In this document: piece by piece, positions 1 to 9,591 of the stretch
Numbering within the stretch: position 1 is the stretch's first letter
How the letters are laid out: each line of letters starts with the position of its first letter
Assembly: GCF_017654485.1 (NCBI RefSeq)
Contig: NZ_CP061095.1
Coordinates: forward strand, 13,501-77,500
Direction: 5' to 3'
Length of the DNA: 64,000 nucleotides
From: Roseomonas marmotae
GTDB taxonomy: Bacteria; Pseudomonadota; Alphaproteobacteria; Acetobacterales; Acetobacteraceae
Notes under the pieces: generated by a model
The model's database searches: none
What the model was told of the DNA's origin: nothing
The model's input: the letters and a program-made list of their open reading frames with translations, nothing else
Position numbers and translations under genes: made by a program

Positions 1-1
1 T

Positions 2-22
2 GTCGTGGGGCAACAGGCATGA
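2..22 (+). CDS. 3' end of an upstream gene (partial)
   Basis: Only the last six codons and a TGA stop are inside the window. The stop overlaps the ATG of the next gene as ATGA, the usual arrangement inside peptide ABC-transporter operons. By context it would be the first ATPase subunit (OppD/DppD type), but nothing in these few residues proves that. Confidence 0.4.
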   Translation, partial: VVGQQA

Positions 23-1014
23 GCGAAGCTGTATCCGCCCCCATTGTCGCTGCCCGGGGGCTATCGAAGCATTACCCCCTCCGGCGCGGCCTTCGTCAGA
101 TGTTCCGCGGAGAGCATCCGGTCCTGCGTGCCGTGGACGGAGTGGACCTGACGTTGCGGCCGGGGGAGAGTGTCGGGCTCGTGGGCGAGTCCGGCAGCGG
201 CAAAACCACCATCGGCCGGCTGTTGTTAAAGCTGACGGAGCCCAGCGCCGGGCAGGTCGCTTTCGAGGGTGCCGATCTCAGCCAGCTCGACCGTATGGGG
301 ACCCGCCGGTTCCGACAGCGGGCCCAGCTCGTCTTCCAGAACCCCTTCGACGCGCTGAATCCCCGCTTCAGCATTGGCCGCGCCTTGCAGGAGCCGCTGC
401 TCAATACAGGGGTGCCGCGCGCCGAGCACGAGGCGCGGGTGGCAGAGGCGCTGCGCACCGTTCATCTCAGCGATCCTTCGCAGGTCGTGGATCGCATGCC
501 ACATCAACTTTCCGGCGGGCAGTTGCAGCGCGTGGTTCTGGCGCGTGCCCTGGTGCTGCATCCCCATTTCCTGGTGGCAGATGAGCCGGTCTCGATGCTC
601 GACGTTTCCGTACGGGCCGGAATCCTGAACCTGCTGCGCGAATTGCAGGAGAGGCTGGGCCTGACGACACTGGCCATTTCCCATGATCTCACGTTGGTGC
701 GTTATGTCTGCGAACGCACGCTGGTGATGTATCTGGGCAAGGTGGTCGAGGATGGGCCGACCTCACGCGTTATCGCCAATCCGGCGCATCCCTATACCAC
801 GGCACTGATCAAGGCCGTGCCACGTCCGCATGTTGACCAGCCTCGCGACGCGCTGCCGCTGCACGGCGCCCTGGGCGACGCCTCGGATCTCGCGGGCGGC
901 TGCCGGCTTCGCGATCGCTGCCCCCATGCCTTCCGGCGCTGCGCCGTGGAGGAGCCTCGCCTTGTCGAAGTCGCTCCGGGACATCGGGCGGCCTGTCACC
1001 TGCACGCGATGTAA
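19..1014 (+). CDS. Peptide/nickel-type ABC transporter ATP-binding protein (OppF/DppF-like)
   Basis: This is the ATPase of an oligopeptide/dipeptide ABC importer, acting at the cytoplasmic face of the inner membrane. The 331 residues match the family's usual length. A Walker A motif GESGSGKT is at about 56-63, the signature LSGGQ at 164-168, Walker B with DEP at about 188-190 and the switch His in ISHD near 220. The C-terminus has the oligo_HPY extension (HPYTTAL) and a cysteine-rich tail with CRLRDRC, typical of OppD/OppF proteins. The ATG overlaps the stop of the gene before it, so it belongs to an operon that starts outside the window. The next gene, an IclR regulator, is 26 bases downstream. 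Substrate is unknown; the M20 peptidases that follow suggest a peptide or an N-acylated amino acid. Confidence 0.9.
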   Translation: MSEAVSAPIVAARGLSKHYPLRRGLRQMFRGEHPVLRAVDGVDLTLRPGESVGLVGESGSGKTTIGRLLLKLTEPSAGQVAFEGADLSQLDRMGTRRFRQRAQLVFQNPFDALNPRFSIGRALQEPLLNTGVPRAEHEARVAEALRTVHLSDPSQVVDRMPHQLSGGQLQRVVLARALVLHPHFLVADEPVSMLDVSVRAGILNLLRELQERLGLTTLAISHDLTLVRYVCERTLVMYLGKVVEDGPTSRVIANPAHPYTTALIKAVPRPHVDQPRDALPLHGALGDASDLAGGCRLRDRCPHAFRRCAVEEPRLVEVAPGHRAACHLHAM

Positions 1015-1040
1015 AGCAGGAGCGCCGGGAGGAAACGGCC

Positions 1041-1805
1041 ATGGACTATACGATCGCGGCGGTGGACCGGGCGCTGGCCCTGCTGGAAGTGGTAGCCGAG
1101 ACGCCCGGCGTCGGGTTGAGCGAACTGGCGAGGCTGACGGGCAGCACCAAGACGCTGGCCTTCCGCATGGCCACTACTCTGGAAGCACGTGGTTATCTGC
1201 TGAAGGATTGCGAGACGCGTGGGTATACCCTGGGTTACAAGCCGCTGCTGCTGAGCGAGCGCATGCAGCATCAGATGCCGCTTCTGCGCGTGGCCAAGCC
1301 CGTGCTGGATGATTTGATGAACCGGACGCGGGAGAATGTTTCCCTACTCGTCCGGGACGATCTGCAGACCGTCTGTATTGGCATCCGCCAGTCGCCACAG
1401 CCGATCCGGCTCTATGCCGAACTCGGCCGACAGGGGCCGCTACATGTCGGCGGCGGACCGAAGCTGCTGCTGGCATTCGCGCCGGAGGAGGTGCAGGAAG
1501 CTGTCCTCACCGGCCTGCTGGAGCGCTTCACGCCCGAGACGATCACGGATGCCGGGCGGCTACGCGCCTTGCTCGTCCACATCCGTGAGCGGGGTTACAA
1601 TATCAGCCATGGCGACCAGGATGCCGGTGCCTTTTCCATCGCGGCACCTGTCCGGGACCATTCCGGCCAAGTGGTCGCCTCCATTTCCGTCGCTGGCCCG
1701 CAGTCACGGCTGACCGGCGACCTCGAACGCCTCTACATCCGCATGATCGTCAATGCCGGCGCCGAGATCTCGGCGTTGCTGGGCTGGCGGGATGCGGCAG
1801 CGTGA
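1041..1805 (+). CDS. IclR-family transcriptional regulator
   Basis: The 254-residue protein has the two IclR parts: an N-terminal winged helix-turn-helix at about 1-65 (GLSELARLTGSTKTLAFRM) and a C-terminal effector domain at about 80-250 (GPLHVGGGPKLLLAF, then ISVAGPQSRL near the end). A strong ribosome binding site GGAGGAA lies just ahead of the ATG. IclR proteins usually sense a small organic substrate and control a neighbouring catabolic operon. Here it is followed by peptidase and hydantoinase genes on the same strand, so they are the likely targets. The ligand cannot be told from sequence. Confidence 0.9.
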   Translation: MDYTIAAVDRALALLEVVAETPGVGLSELARLTGSTKTLAFRMATTLEARGYLLKDCETRGYTLGYKPLLLSERMQHQMPLLRVAKPVLDDLMNRTRENVSLLVRDDLQTVCIGIRQSPQPIRLYAELGRQGPLHVGGGPKLLLAFAPEEVQEAVLTGLLERFTPETITDAGRLRALLVHIRERGYNISHGDQDAGAFSIAAPVRDHSGQVVASISVAGPQSRLTGDLERLYIRMIVNAGAEISALLGWRDAAA

Positions 1806-1833
1806 GACCACCCGGACCGATTGGAGCCAGGCC

Positions 1834-2976
1834 ATGAGCCAAAGCAATATCCCGCCCTTCGTGGCCGATGACCTGCTGCGCGAGATCCGTTCCTGGGTGG
1901 AGATCGAGAGCCCGACAACCGATGCCGCCGCGGTAGACCGGATGATGGATAAGGCTGCCGCCGATGCGGAGGCCGCCGGCGCGCGCGTCACGCGCATTCC
2001 CGGCCGTGACGGCTATGGCGGACATCTGCTGGCGACCTCTCCCTGGGGGGAGGAGGACGAGCCCGGTATCCTGGTGCTCAGCCACCTCGACACGGTGCAT
2101 GCGATTGGCAGCCTCGCCGGCCCGCTGCCCTTTCGTGTCGAAGGTGACTGCGCCTATGGCCCGGGCATCTACGACATGAAGGGCGGTGCGCTGATCGCGC
2201 TGGCGGCGCTGAGGCATCTGGTCCGGTCGGGCCAGCGCGCGCCGCTGCCGGTGCGGCATCTCTTCGTCTCCGACGAGGAGGTCGGAAGCCACACCTCGCG
2301 TGAGCATATCGAGCGGGAGGCGCGCCGCGCACGCTATGTCCTGGTGACGGAGCCGGCGCGAGAGGGTGGTCGTATCGTCACGGCCCGGAAGGGTACGGCG
2401 CGGTTTGACCTGAAGGTCAAGGGAAAGGCCGCGCATTCGGGTGCGCGCCATGAGGACGGCCGCAGCGCCGTCAAGGAACTGGCGCGGCAGATCATCGACC
2501 TGGAGGCCATGACGGATTACGGCACCGGCGTCACGGTCAATGTCGGCCATATCGGCGGCGGCACCCGCGCCAATGTCGTGCCCGACTACGCCTGGGCCGA
2601 GATCGACATGCGGGTGCCGAACCAGGAGATCGGTGAACCGGCCGTGGCCCGCATGCTCGCGGTCAAGCCCTACGACCCCGACGTGACGCTGGAGATGACG
2701 GGTGGGCTGAACCGCCCTGGCTATGAGAAGTCCGATGCGATTGCATGGATGTTCGACCATGCGCGAGGCCTGGCGGCGGAGATCGGCTTCGATCTACGAG
2801 ACCTGAAGACTGGCGGTGGCAGCGACGGCAATTTCACCGCTGCCATGGGCGTGCCGACGCTGGATGGTCTGGGCGTGGATGGCCAGGACGCGCACAGCTT
2901 CAACGAGCGGCTGTTCATCTCCTCCCTAGTGCCACGCGCGACGCTGATGCTGAGGCTGATGGAGACTTTGTCGTGA
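1834..2976 (+). CDS. M20 family metallopeptidase (glutamate carboxypeptidase-like)
   Basis: A zinc-dependent exopeptidase of the ArgE/DapE/CPG2 group. The metal-binding pattern is complete: SHLDTVH (His84, Asp86), GPGIYDMKGG (bridging Asp114), DEE (Glu148-149), an acidic residue in VTEP (Glu173) and a late His in HSFNERL (about 354). The length of 380 residues is normal. I chose the ATG at 1834, 28 bases after the regulator stop, because the upstream extension in the same frame only reads through the regulator's tail in another frame. It would cleave a peptide or acyl-amino acid brought in by the neighbouring ABC importer. Its last base pairs overlap the GTG start of hyuB, which implies translational coupling. 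Confidence 0.88.
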   Translation: MSQSNIPPFVADDLLREIRSWVEIESPTTDAAAVDRMMDKAAADAEAAGARVTRIPGRDGYGGHLLATSPWGEEDEPGILVLSHLDTVHAIGSLAGPLPFRVEGDCAYGPGIYDMKGGALIALAALRHLVRSGQRAPLPVRHLFVSDEEVGSHTSREHIEREARRARYVLVTEPAREGGRIVTARKGTARFDLKVKGKAAHSGARHEDGRSAVKELARQIIDLEAMTDYGTGVTVNVGHIGGGTRANVVPDYAWAEIDMRVPNQEIGEPAVARMLAVKPYDPDVTLEMTGGLNRPGYEKSDAIAWMFDHARGLAAEIGFDLRDLKTGGGSDGNFTAAMGVPTLDGLGVDGQDAHSFNERLFISSLVPRATLMLRLMETLS

Positions 2977-4748
2977 ACGATGTCCTGCAGACGCGGCTTT
3001 GCGATCCGGTCACGCTGGAGATCGTGCGAGGTGCCATCCGCGCCGCGCAGGCAGAGATGGAGGCGCTGATCGAGCGCACCGCCATGTCCGCCTTCATCCG
3101 CGAAAAGAAGGATTTCTACACGGCGTTGTTTGATGCTGATGGGGTCATGGCCGTGGGTTCCAATGTTCCGGTCTTCGGCGATATCTGCGGAGCGGTTTTT
3201 CGCGACTTTCCGCCGGAGGACATGAAGCCCGGCGATCTCTATTGGTATAACGACTGCTATGGCTCGCATGGGGCCGTCAGCCATTCCAATGATCACGTCT
3301 TTCTCGCCCCCGTGTTCCATGAGGGACACCGCGTGGCTTTCGTGATGGGATGGGCGCATTTCGCCGATATCGGCGGGTTGCGCCCGGGCTCCATCAGCCC
3401 GGATGCGACCGATATCTTCCAGGAGGGCATTATCATTCCGCCGACGAAGCTCATCGCGGCAGGGGAGATCAATACCGCCGCGCTGAACATCTTCTACCGC
3501 AACTCCCGCTTCCCGCGCGCGGCGCAGGGCGACACCCGCGCCCTGATGGCCAGTGTGGAGCTGGGGGTGGCGCGCATGGCGGAGATTGCCGGGCGTTTCA
3601 GCGTCGATGTGCTGGCCGATGCGCTGCGCCAGCTCTTCGAGCGCACGAGGGAGACGGTGCGGGAACGGTTACGCGCGACCTTCCCGGTCGGCACGCACCG
3701 CTTCACCGATCGGATCGACGGGGACGGGCATGGCTCCGGCACTCTGCGTATTCGCTTTTCCCTGACCCGCACGGAGGATGACCGCTTCATCCTCGATGCC
3801 AGAGAGACGGATGATCAGTCGAAAGGGCCGGTCAATTTTCTGATGAACCCGGATGTTCCGGGCATGGCGCTCGGTCTCTACTTCCTGGGTGGCGAGGCGA
3901 CGCAGGTGGTCAATGCCGGCGGTCCGCGCGCGCTGGATGAGGTGAGGCTGCGCGAGGGCTCGTTGGTGCAGCCGCGCTTTCCTGCGGCATTGGGCATGCG
4001 TGGCCTGACCATGATGCGCGTGCTGGCCGCGCTGAACGGGCTGGTCTCCGTGGCGGGCGGGGAGGCACCGGCGGCCCATGCAGCCTATGTCATCATGCTT
4101 CTGCGTGGCACGGCGGGCGGCAAGCCCTTCCTGATGAGCGATGGCATCGGCGTTGGCTACGGCGCGCGTGGCTTCGCTGATGGTATCGATGCCGTCTATT
4201 TCGTGGCGCAGGAGAATTATCCCGTCGAGTTCCTGGAGCTCGAATACCCGATCCGCCTCAACGAATACGGGATGCACCGCGATAGCGGCGGACCGGGGCG
4301 CTGGCGCGGCGGCTGCGGCATCGTGCGGGAGTACGAGGTGAGGGCCGAGGAAGCCGTCATGGCCATCCGCATCGACGGTGTCGAGAACCCGCCATGGGGC
4401 GCGGGCGGTGGCATGTCGGGCCGGCCGGGCCGGGTGGTGGTCAATCCCGGCACGCCACAGGAGCGGGTGCTGCGTCCGCTTTCCGATGGCAACAGGCTGG
4501 TGAAGGGCGATGTGCTCCGCATCGAGACGGGGGGAGGCGGTGGGCGCGGCCATCCCTACGACCGGCCGCCGGAGACGGTGCTGGCCGATGTGCTGGGCGG
4601 CATGGTCAGCGTGGCAGCGGCGGCGCGGGATTACGGCGTCGTCGTGGCGAATGGCGCGGTGGATCTGGCGAGCACCGAAGCCCTCCGCGCCGAGAGGCCG
4701 CAGACAAAGGAATTCCACCGCGGGAGCTACGCGCATGTCCTCGACTGA
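2973..4748 (+). CDS. hyuB: Hydantoinase B / oxoprolinase beta-type subunit
   Basis: A HyuB-family protein of 591 residues, the partner of HyuA in ATP-dependent opening of five-membered rings (N-methylhydantoin, 5-oxoproline) or in related acetone-carboxylase-type reactions. The start is a GTG overlapping the previous stop by four bases; the family opening DPVTLEIVRGAIRAAQAEME follows at once. Typical later motifs are a conserved stretch around NDCYGSHGAVSHSNDH and the family hallmark DSGGPGRWRGG near residues 437-447. The longer reading frame that begins 228 bases earlier is inside the peptidase gene and is not real. It overlaps hyuA by 14 bases. The exact substrate is not predictable. Confidence 0.88.
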   Translation: MNDVLQTRLCDPVTLEIVRGAIRAAQAEMEALIERTAMSAFIREKKDFYTALFDADGVMAVGSNVPVFGDICGAVFRDFPPEDMKPGDLYWYNDCYGSHGAVSHSNDHVFLAPVFHEGHRVAFVMGWAHFADIGGLRPGSISPDATDIFQEGIIIPPTKLIAAGEINTAALNIFYRNSRFPRAAQGDTRALMASVELGVARMAEIAGRFSVDVLADALRQLFERTRETVRERLRATFPVGTHRFTDRIDGDGHGSGTLRIRFSLTRTEDDRFILDARETDDQSKGPVNFLMNPDVPGMALGLYFLGGEATQVVNAGGPRALDEVRLREGSLVQPRFPAALGMRGLTMMRVLAALNGLVSVAGGEAPAAHAAYVIMLLRGTAGGKPFLMSDGIGVGYGARGFADGIDAVYFVAQENYPVEFLELEYPIRLNEYGMHRDSGGPGRWRGGCGIVREYEVRAEEAVMAIRIDGVENPPWGAGGGMSGRPGRVVVNPGTPQERVLRPLSDGNRLVKGDVLRIETGGGGGRGHPYDRPPETVLADVLGGMVSVAAAARDYGVVVANGAVDLASTEALRAERPQTKEFHRGSYAHVLD

Positions 4749-6777
4749 AACGGCGCGGCCGCTTTCCGTCGCCGTCGATATCGGCGGGACCTTCACCGAC
4801 ATCACCATCCAGGACAGCCTCAGCGGCCGCGCCTGGACAGCCAAGACGCCCTCGACGCCGCACGACCCGTCGGAAGCCTTCCTGACCGGCGTGCGCCTGG
4901 CGTTGGAGGCCGCGCGCGGCGAGGCCGTGGCTGTGGGCCGCGTGCTGCATGGCACCACCATCGCCACCAACATGATCCTGGAAGGGAAGGGGGCCAGGGC
5001 GGCGCTGGTGACGACCGCCGGATTCCGCCATGTGCTGGATATCGGCCGGCAGGACATTCCGCGCCGCGTCAATCTGCATGCATGGGTGAAACCCCAGCGC
5101 CCGGTCCCACCCTCCCGTGTCTTCGAGGTGGCGGAGCGTGTCTCGGCTCAGGGAGAGGTGCTGTTGCCACTGGATGAGGGCAGTGTCCGCGTTGCCGCCG
5201 AAGCCTGCCGGGACGCGGGCGTGACCGCCGTCGCTGTCTGCCTGCTGCATGCCTTCACCGCGCCCGGGCATGAACGCCGCGTGGCGGAGATGCTGCGGGA
5301 CGCGCTGCCGGGTATCGCCGTCACCGCTTCGTCCGACGTGCTGCCGGTGGTGCGGGAATATGAGCGCAGCCTGGCCACCATTCTGAACGCGCAGGTGATG
5401 CCTGAGGTCTCCACCTATGTGCAGCGGCTGGAACAGCGGCTGGAAGGCGAGGGGATCGCGGCGCCCCTGCTGCTGATGAAGAGCAATGGCGGTGTGGCCG
5501 GCGCCGCGGCCATCCGCCGGGCGCCTGCCGTCACGGCCCTGTCCGGCCCGGCGGCGGGCGTGGTGGGCGCGCGCGCCGTCGCGGAAGCCGCGGGCTTCCC
5601 GGATATCATCACCGTCGATATCGGCGGCACCAGCGCCGATATCTGCCTGATGAAGGGCGGCGAGGTCGGACTGACCCAGACTGGCCATGTCGGTGAATGG
5701 CCGCTGCCCCTGCCCATGGTGGATATGGTGACGATCGGCGCGGGCGGTGGATCGCTGGCGCGGGTGACGGCCGATGGCGCCCTGGCCGTGGGGCCGGAAA
5801 GTGCCGGCGCCGTGCCGGGTCCGGCCTGCTATGGGCGTGGCGGCACCCGTGCCACCGTTACCGACGCGCATGTGGCGCTGGGCCATCTGCCTCCCAGCCT
5901 GCTGGGCGGGCGCATGACTCTGGACGTGGCGGCAGCCGAGGCGGCGGTGCGGGAGAATGTCGCGGGCCCTCTGGGGCTCGGACTGCACGAGGCGGCGCGG
6001 GGCATCCTGGCCATCACCGATGCCAATATGGTGGGCGCGGTGCGTGTCGTTTCGGTGGAGCGGGGGCATGATCCGCGCGACTTCGCGCTGGTGCCCTTCG
6101 GCGGCGCCGGGCCGCTGCATGGCTGCGCCCTGGCGGAGCTGCTGGGCATCGGCACCGTGCTGGTGCCGCCGTCGCCGGGCGTGCTCTGCGCCCAGGGCCT
6201 GCTGGCCGCCGACCTGAAGGCCGAGTTCAGCCGCAGCCTGCCCGACGCCACGCCCGAGGCGGTGGAGGCCGGCTATGCCGAGCTGGAAACCCAGGCCGAG
6301 GCCTGGTTCGCGGAGGAGCAGGTGCCTGCCGGGCGGCGGGAGACCCGCCGCGTCGCGCTGATGCGCTATGCTGGCCAGGGCGGGGAACTGGCCGTGCCCT
6401 GGCCGGACGACATGGAGGGCGCGGCCGCCGGATTCGCGGCCCAGCACCGGGCGCTTTACGGCTTCGACCTGCCGGAAGGCGCGGTAGAACTGGTGACGCT
6501 GCGGCTGGAGGCTGCCGGCCGGCTAAGCGGCAGCATCACTTCCACCCTGCCGCCGGGCCAGGGCGCTAGGCCGATGGGCCAGCACGCCGTGCACTTCGCT
6601 GGAGGCACGCAGCAGGCCGCGCTGTATGACCGCGCCACGCTGGGGGCAGAGGATGAATTCTCCGGCCCCGCCATCGTCACCCAGCTGGATGCCACGACGC
6701 TGGTGCCGCCGGGCTGGAGGGCACGCATGCATGCCTCCGGTGCCCTGGTGCTGCGCCGGCAGGAGATTGCCGCATGA
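4735..6777 (+). CDS. hyuA: Hydantoinase A / oxoprolinase alpha-type subunit
   Basis: The 680-residue ATP-binding subunit of the hydantoinase/oxoprolinase complex, built on an actin/hexokinase-like fold. The N-terminal phosphate loop DIGGTFTDI is at 15-23 and is followed by HGTTIATNMILEGKG and an invariant-looking DIGRQ segment. A second nucleotide loop, VDIGGTSADI, is at about 294-303. The ATG at 4735 lies inside the end of hyuB (14-base overlap), so the two subunits are probably made in equal amounts. The stop overlaps the next peptidase start as ATGA. With the two M20 peptidases and the monooxygenase it suggests stepwise degradation of a cyclic imide or amide, releasing an amino acid. Confidence 0.9.
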   Translation: MSSTETARPLSVAVDIGGTFTDITIQDSLSGRAWTAKTPSTPHDPSEAFLTGVRLALEAARGEAVAVGRVLHGTTIATNMILEGKGARAALVTTAGFRHVLDIGRQDIPRRVNLHAWVKPQRPVPPSRVFEVAERVSAQGEVLLPLDEGSVRVAAEACRDAGVTAVAVCLLHAFTAPGHERRVAEMLRDALPGIAVTASSDVLPVVREYERSLATILNAQVMPEVSTYVQRLEQRLEGEGIAAPLLLMKSNGGVAGAAAIRRAPAVTALSGPAAGVVGARAVAEAAGFPDIITVDIGGTSADICLMKGGEVGLTQTGHVGEWPLPLPMVDMVTIGAGGGSLARVTADGALAVGPESAGAVPGPACYGRGGTRATVTDAHVALGHLPPSLLGGRMTLDVAAAEAAVRENVAGPLGLGLHEAARGILAITDANMVGAVRVVSVERGHDPRDFALVPFGGAGPLHGCALAELLGIGTVLVPPSPGVLCAQGLLAADLKAEFSRSLPDATPEAVEAGYAELETQAEAWFAEEQVPAGRRETRRVALMRYAGQGGELAVPWPDDMEGAAAGFAAQHRALYGFDLPEGAVELVTLRLEAAGRLSGSITSTLPPGQGARPMGQHAVHFAGGTQQAALYDRATLGAEDEFSGPAIVTQLDATTLVPPGWRARMHASGALVLRRQEIAA

Positions 6778-8177
6778 GCCGCGATGCCGCGATCGCCGCC
6801 GCCCGCAAGTTGCTGGAGGATGGCAGCTACCTCACCGCCATGGCCCGGCGCGTCGCCATTCCGACCGCCAGCCAGGACCCCGAAAGCGCGCCGCATCTCC
6901 GGGCCTATCTGGCGGATGAAATGCTGCCCGACCTGCAATCCCAGGGCTTCACGGGGGAGATCTTCGAGAACCCGACAGGCAAGGGCGGTCCCTTCCTGAT
7001 CGCGCGGAGGATCGAGGACCCTTCGCTGCCGACGCTGCTGACCTATGGCCATGGCGATACCGTGCTGGGCCTGGACGCCGGCTGGCATGAGGGCCTTTCC
7101 CCCTGGGTGCTGGCCCGGCGCGGGGAGCGGCTCTATGGCCGCGGCATCGTGGACAACAAGGGCCAGCATACCGGCAACCTGATGGCCATGGAGGCCGTGC
7201 GGCAACTGCGCGGCGGCCGCCTGGGCTACAACGTCACGGTCATGCTGGAGATGAGCGAGGAAGTCGGCTCCCCCGGCATCGAGGAAATCTGCCGGCAGCA
7301 GCGGGAACTGCTGGCCGCCGACGTGCTGATCGCCTCCGATGGCCCAAGGCTGGTGCCGGAAGTGCCGACCCTGACGCTGGGCACCCGTGGCGCGCTGGGC
7401 TTCGACCTGCGCGTGAAGTATCGGGAGGGCGGGCATCATTCCGGCAATTGGGGCGGGCTGCTGGCCAATCCCGGCATCCGGCTGGCGCATGCCATCGCCA
7501 GCCTTGTCGGCCCTGAAGGGCAGGTGCTGCTGCGGGACCTCGTGCCGGAGCGCATCCCCGACAATGTCCGCCGTGCCCTGGCCGATTGCCGCGTGGATGG
7601 CGGCGCGGACGGGCCGGAGATCAATCCCTGGTGGGGCGAGCCCGGCCTTTCGGCGGCTGAGAAGGTCTTCGGCTGGAATACTTTCGAGGTGCTGGCCTAT
7701 AGCACCGGCAACCCCTCCGCGCCGGTCAATGCCGTGCCGCCCGAGGCCTCTGCCCGCTGCCAGATCCGCTATACCGTGGACAGGGATGTGGAAACCTTCC
7801 TGCCTGCCATCCGCCGGCACCTGGACGAGAAGGGCTTCAGGGATGTCGAGGTTGTATCCGTGAAGGGGGGCGCCGAGTGGCGCGCCACCCGCATGGACCC
7901 GGATGGCCCCTGGCCCCGTCTGGTGGCGGACTCCATCCGCCGCACCACCGGCCGCGCGCCGATGATCGTGCCGAATGCCGGCGGCTCCCTGCCCAATGAT
8001 AGTTTTGCCGTCACGCTGGGCCTGCCTACCATCTACATCCCGCATTCCTACAGCGGTTGCTCCCAGCACGCGCCCAACGAGCATGCGCTGATGCCGCTGG
8101 TGCGAGAGGGGCTGGAGATCGCCGCCGGCGTCTTCTGGGATCTGGGAGAGCAGCCCTGGCCGGGGCGGGCGGTATGA
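6774..8177 (+). CDS. M20 family dipeptidase-like metallopeptidase
   Basis: A second M20 enzyme, 467 residues long and clearly different from the one upstream. Metal ligands are in YGHGDTV (His93, Asp95), GRGIVDNKGQ (Asp127) and EMSEEVGS (Glu162-163), with a C-terminal HSYSGCSQHAPNEH that would bring the last His. The length and the extended insert around 190-330 fit the dipeptidase (CNDP/PepV-like) branch. It overlaps hyuA by four bases and the following monooxygenase by four bases, so it is well inside the operon. In such operons it may act as an N-carbamoyl or N-acyl amino acid hydrolase after ring opening; that role is inferred from neighbours only. Confidence 0.87.
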   Translation: MSRDAAIAAARKLLEDGSYLTAMARRVAIPTASQDPESAPHLRAYLADEMLPDLQSQGFTGEIFENPTGKGGPFLIARRIEDPSLPTLLTYGHGDTVLGLDAGWHEGLSPWVLARRGERLYGRGIVDNKGQHTGNLMAMEAVRQLRGGRLGYNVTVMLEMSEEVGSPGIEEICRQQRELLAADVLIASDGPRLVPEVPTLTLGTRGALGFDLRVKYREGGHHSGNWGGLLANPGIRLAHAIASLVGPEGQVLLRDLVPERIPDNVRRALADCRVDGGADGPEINPWWGEPGLSAAEKVFGWNTFEVLAYSTGNPSAPVNAVPPEASARCQIRYTVDRDVETFLPAIRRHLDEKGFRDVEVVSVKGGAEWRATRMDPDGPWPRLVADSIRRTTGRAPMIVPNAGGSLPNDSFAVTLGLPTIYIPHSYSGCSQHAPNEHALMPLVREGLEIAAGVFWDLGEQPWPGRAV

Positions 8178-9520
8178 TGCCCGGGAAGCCGATGCATCTG
8201 GGCGCCTTCTTCTTCACCCCCGGCAGCCATTCCGCCGGCTGGCGCCATCCGGACGCGGTGCCGGAGACGGATATGTCCTTCTCGCATTACGTCTCCATGG
8301 CGCAGACGGCGGAGCGAGGGCTGCTGGACTGCCTGTTCTTCCAGGACACGGCGGCGGTTGTCGGAAGCGGCGCGCTGCATGGCGGCAGCCCCTGGCGTCC
8401 CGGCACCGGCCGCCAGGTCTTCCCGGAGCCTGCGACACTGGTGGCCGCGCTGGCGGCGGTGACGCAGAAGATCGGGCTGGTGGCCACGGCCACCACCACC
8501 TACGGCGACCCCTACACGGTCGCGCGCCGCTTCGGCAGCATCGACCATATCAGCGGTGGCCGCGCCGGCTGGAACCTCGTCACCTCGCAGATTGAGGACG
8601 AGGCCGGCAATTTTGGCTTCGACAGCCATCCCGGTCATGCCGAACGCTACGAGCGTGCCGAGGAATTCCACGACGTCGTCTGCGGCCTCTGGGACAGTTT
8701 CGAGGAAGGGGCCTTCCCGCGCGACAAGCAGACCGGCCAGTTCCTGGACACCGGCAAGGCGCATATCCTGAACCATGCCGGCAGGCACTTCCGGGTTCGT
8801 GGACCGCTGAACCTGCCGCGCTGCCCGCAGGGGCGGCCGGTGATCGCCCAGGCCGGTTCATCCGGGCCTGGCAAGCAGCTCGCCTCCCGCGTGGCGGACA
8901 TGATCTTCACCGCGCAGAGCATCCTGGCCGAGGGCCAGACCTTCTACCGGGACGTGAAGGCGCGCGCGGCGGAACATGGGCGTGACCCGGACCATGTGAA
9001 GATCATGCCGGGGCTGATGGTCGTCACCGCCCCCACCGAGGAAGAGGCCCAGGCGAAGTACCGTTCGCTGGAGGCGCTGGTGGATGACGAGACGGCCATC
9101 GCGCTGCTCTCCCGCCTCTGCGGCGATCTTGATATCCGCAGCTATCCTGTCGATGGCCCGCTGCCGGAACTGCCGCCGAGCAATGCCGCCCGTGCGCGGC
9201 AGGAGCATCTGGTCGCCAAGGCGCGACGGGAGAAGCTGACCATCCGGCAGGTGGCGCGCTATCTCGGCACCTCGCTCGGCCATCACATGGTGGTTGGCGC
9301 GCCGGCGAAGGTGGCGGATGTCATGCAGGAATGGCTGCAGGGCGGTGCCTGCGACGGATTCATGCTGCTCTTTCCATACTACCCAAAGCCGCTGGAAGAC
9401 GTCGTCGATCACCTGGTGCCGGAACTGCAGCGCCGTGGCCTGTTCCGCACCGCCTATGAAGGCTCGACGCTGCGGCAACACCTCGGGATCCCTGAACCCC
9501 GCAACCGCTACGCTCTCTGA
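8174..9520 (+). CDS. LLM-class flavin-dependent monooxygenase (NtaA/SnaA/DszA type)
   Basis: A 448-residue FMNH2-dependent monooxygenase of the luciferase-like (LLM) superfamily, NtaA/SnaA/DszA subgroup. These enzymes oxidise xenobiotic amines, chelators or sulphur compounds with reduced flavin from a separate reductase. The family opening KPMHLGAFFFTPGSHSAGWR follows the ATG, then the conserved NLVTSQ and the RPVIAQAGSS segment at about 219-228. The start at 8174 overlaps the previous stop as ATGA; the in-frame sequence further upstream reads through the peptidase gene. No flavin reductase is seen nearby, so it must rely on one elsewhere. It closes the operon. Confidence 0.88.
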   Translation: MMPGKPMHLGAFFFTPGSHSAGWRHPDAVPETDMSFSHYVSMAQTAERGLLDCLFFQDTAAVVGSGALHGGSPWRPGTGRQVFPEPATLVAALAAVTQKIGLVATATTTYGDPYTVARRFGSIDHISGGRAGWNLVTSQIEDEAGNFGFDSHPGHAERYERAEEFHDVVCGLWDSFEEGAFPRDKQTGQFLDTGKAHILNHAGRHFRVRGPLNLPRCPQGRPVIAQAGSSGPGKQLASRVADMIFTAQSILAEGQTFYRDVKARAAEHGRDPDHVKIMPGLMVVTAPTEEEAQAKYRSLEALVDDETAIALLSRLCGDLDIRSYPVDGPLPELPPSNAARARQEHLVAKARREKLTIRQVARYLGTSLGHHMVVGAPAKVADVMQEWLQGGACDGFMLLFPYYPKPLEDVVDHLVPELQRRGLFRTAYEGSTLRQHLGIPEPRNRYAL

Positions 9521-9562
9521 AACACATCAGGGAGCGGCGCTGTGCGGAGCGCCCCCAGGGAC

Positions 9563-9583
9563 GGGGGGGCGGGATGCCCCCCC
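9563..9583. terminator. G/C hairpin between convergent genes
   Basis: A perfect 8-bp inverted repeat (seven G plus C, five-base loop, G plus seven C) sits in the 71-base gap between the monooxygenase and metZ, which converge. It could stop transcription from both sides. There is no clear run of T on either side, so it is not a textbook Rho-independent terminator. Confidence 0.5.
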
Positions 9584-9591
9584 CAGCCGTC

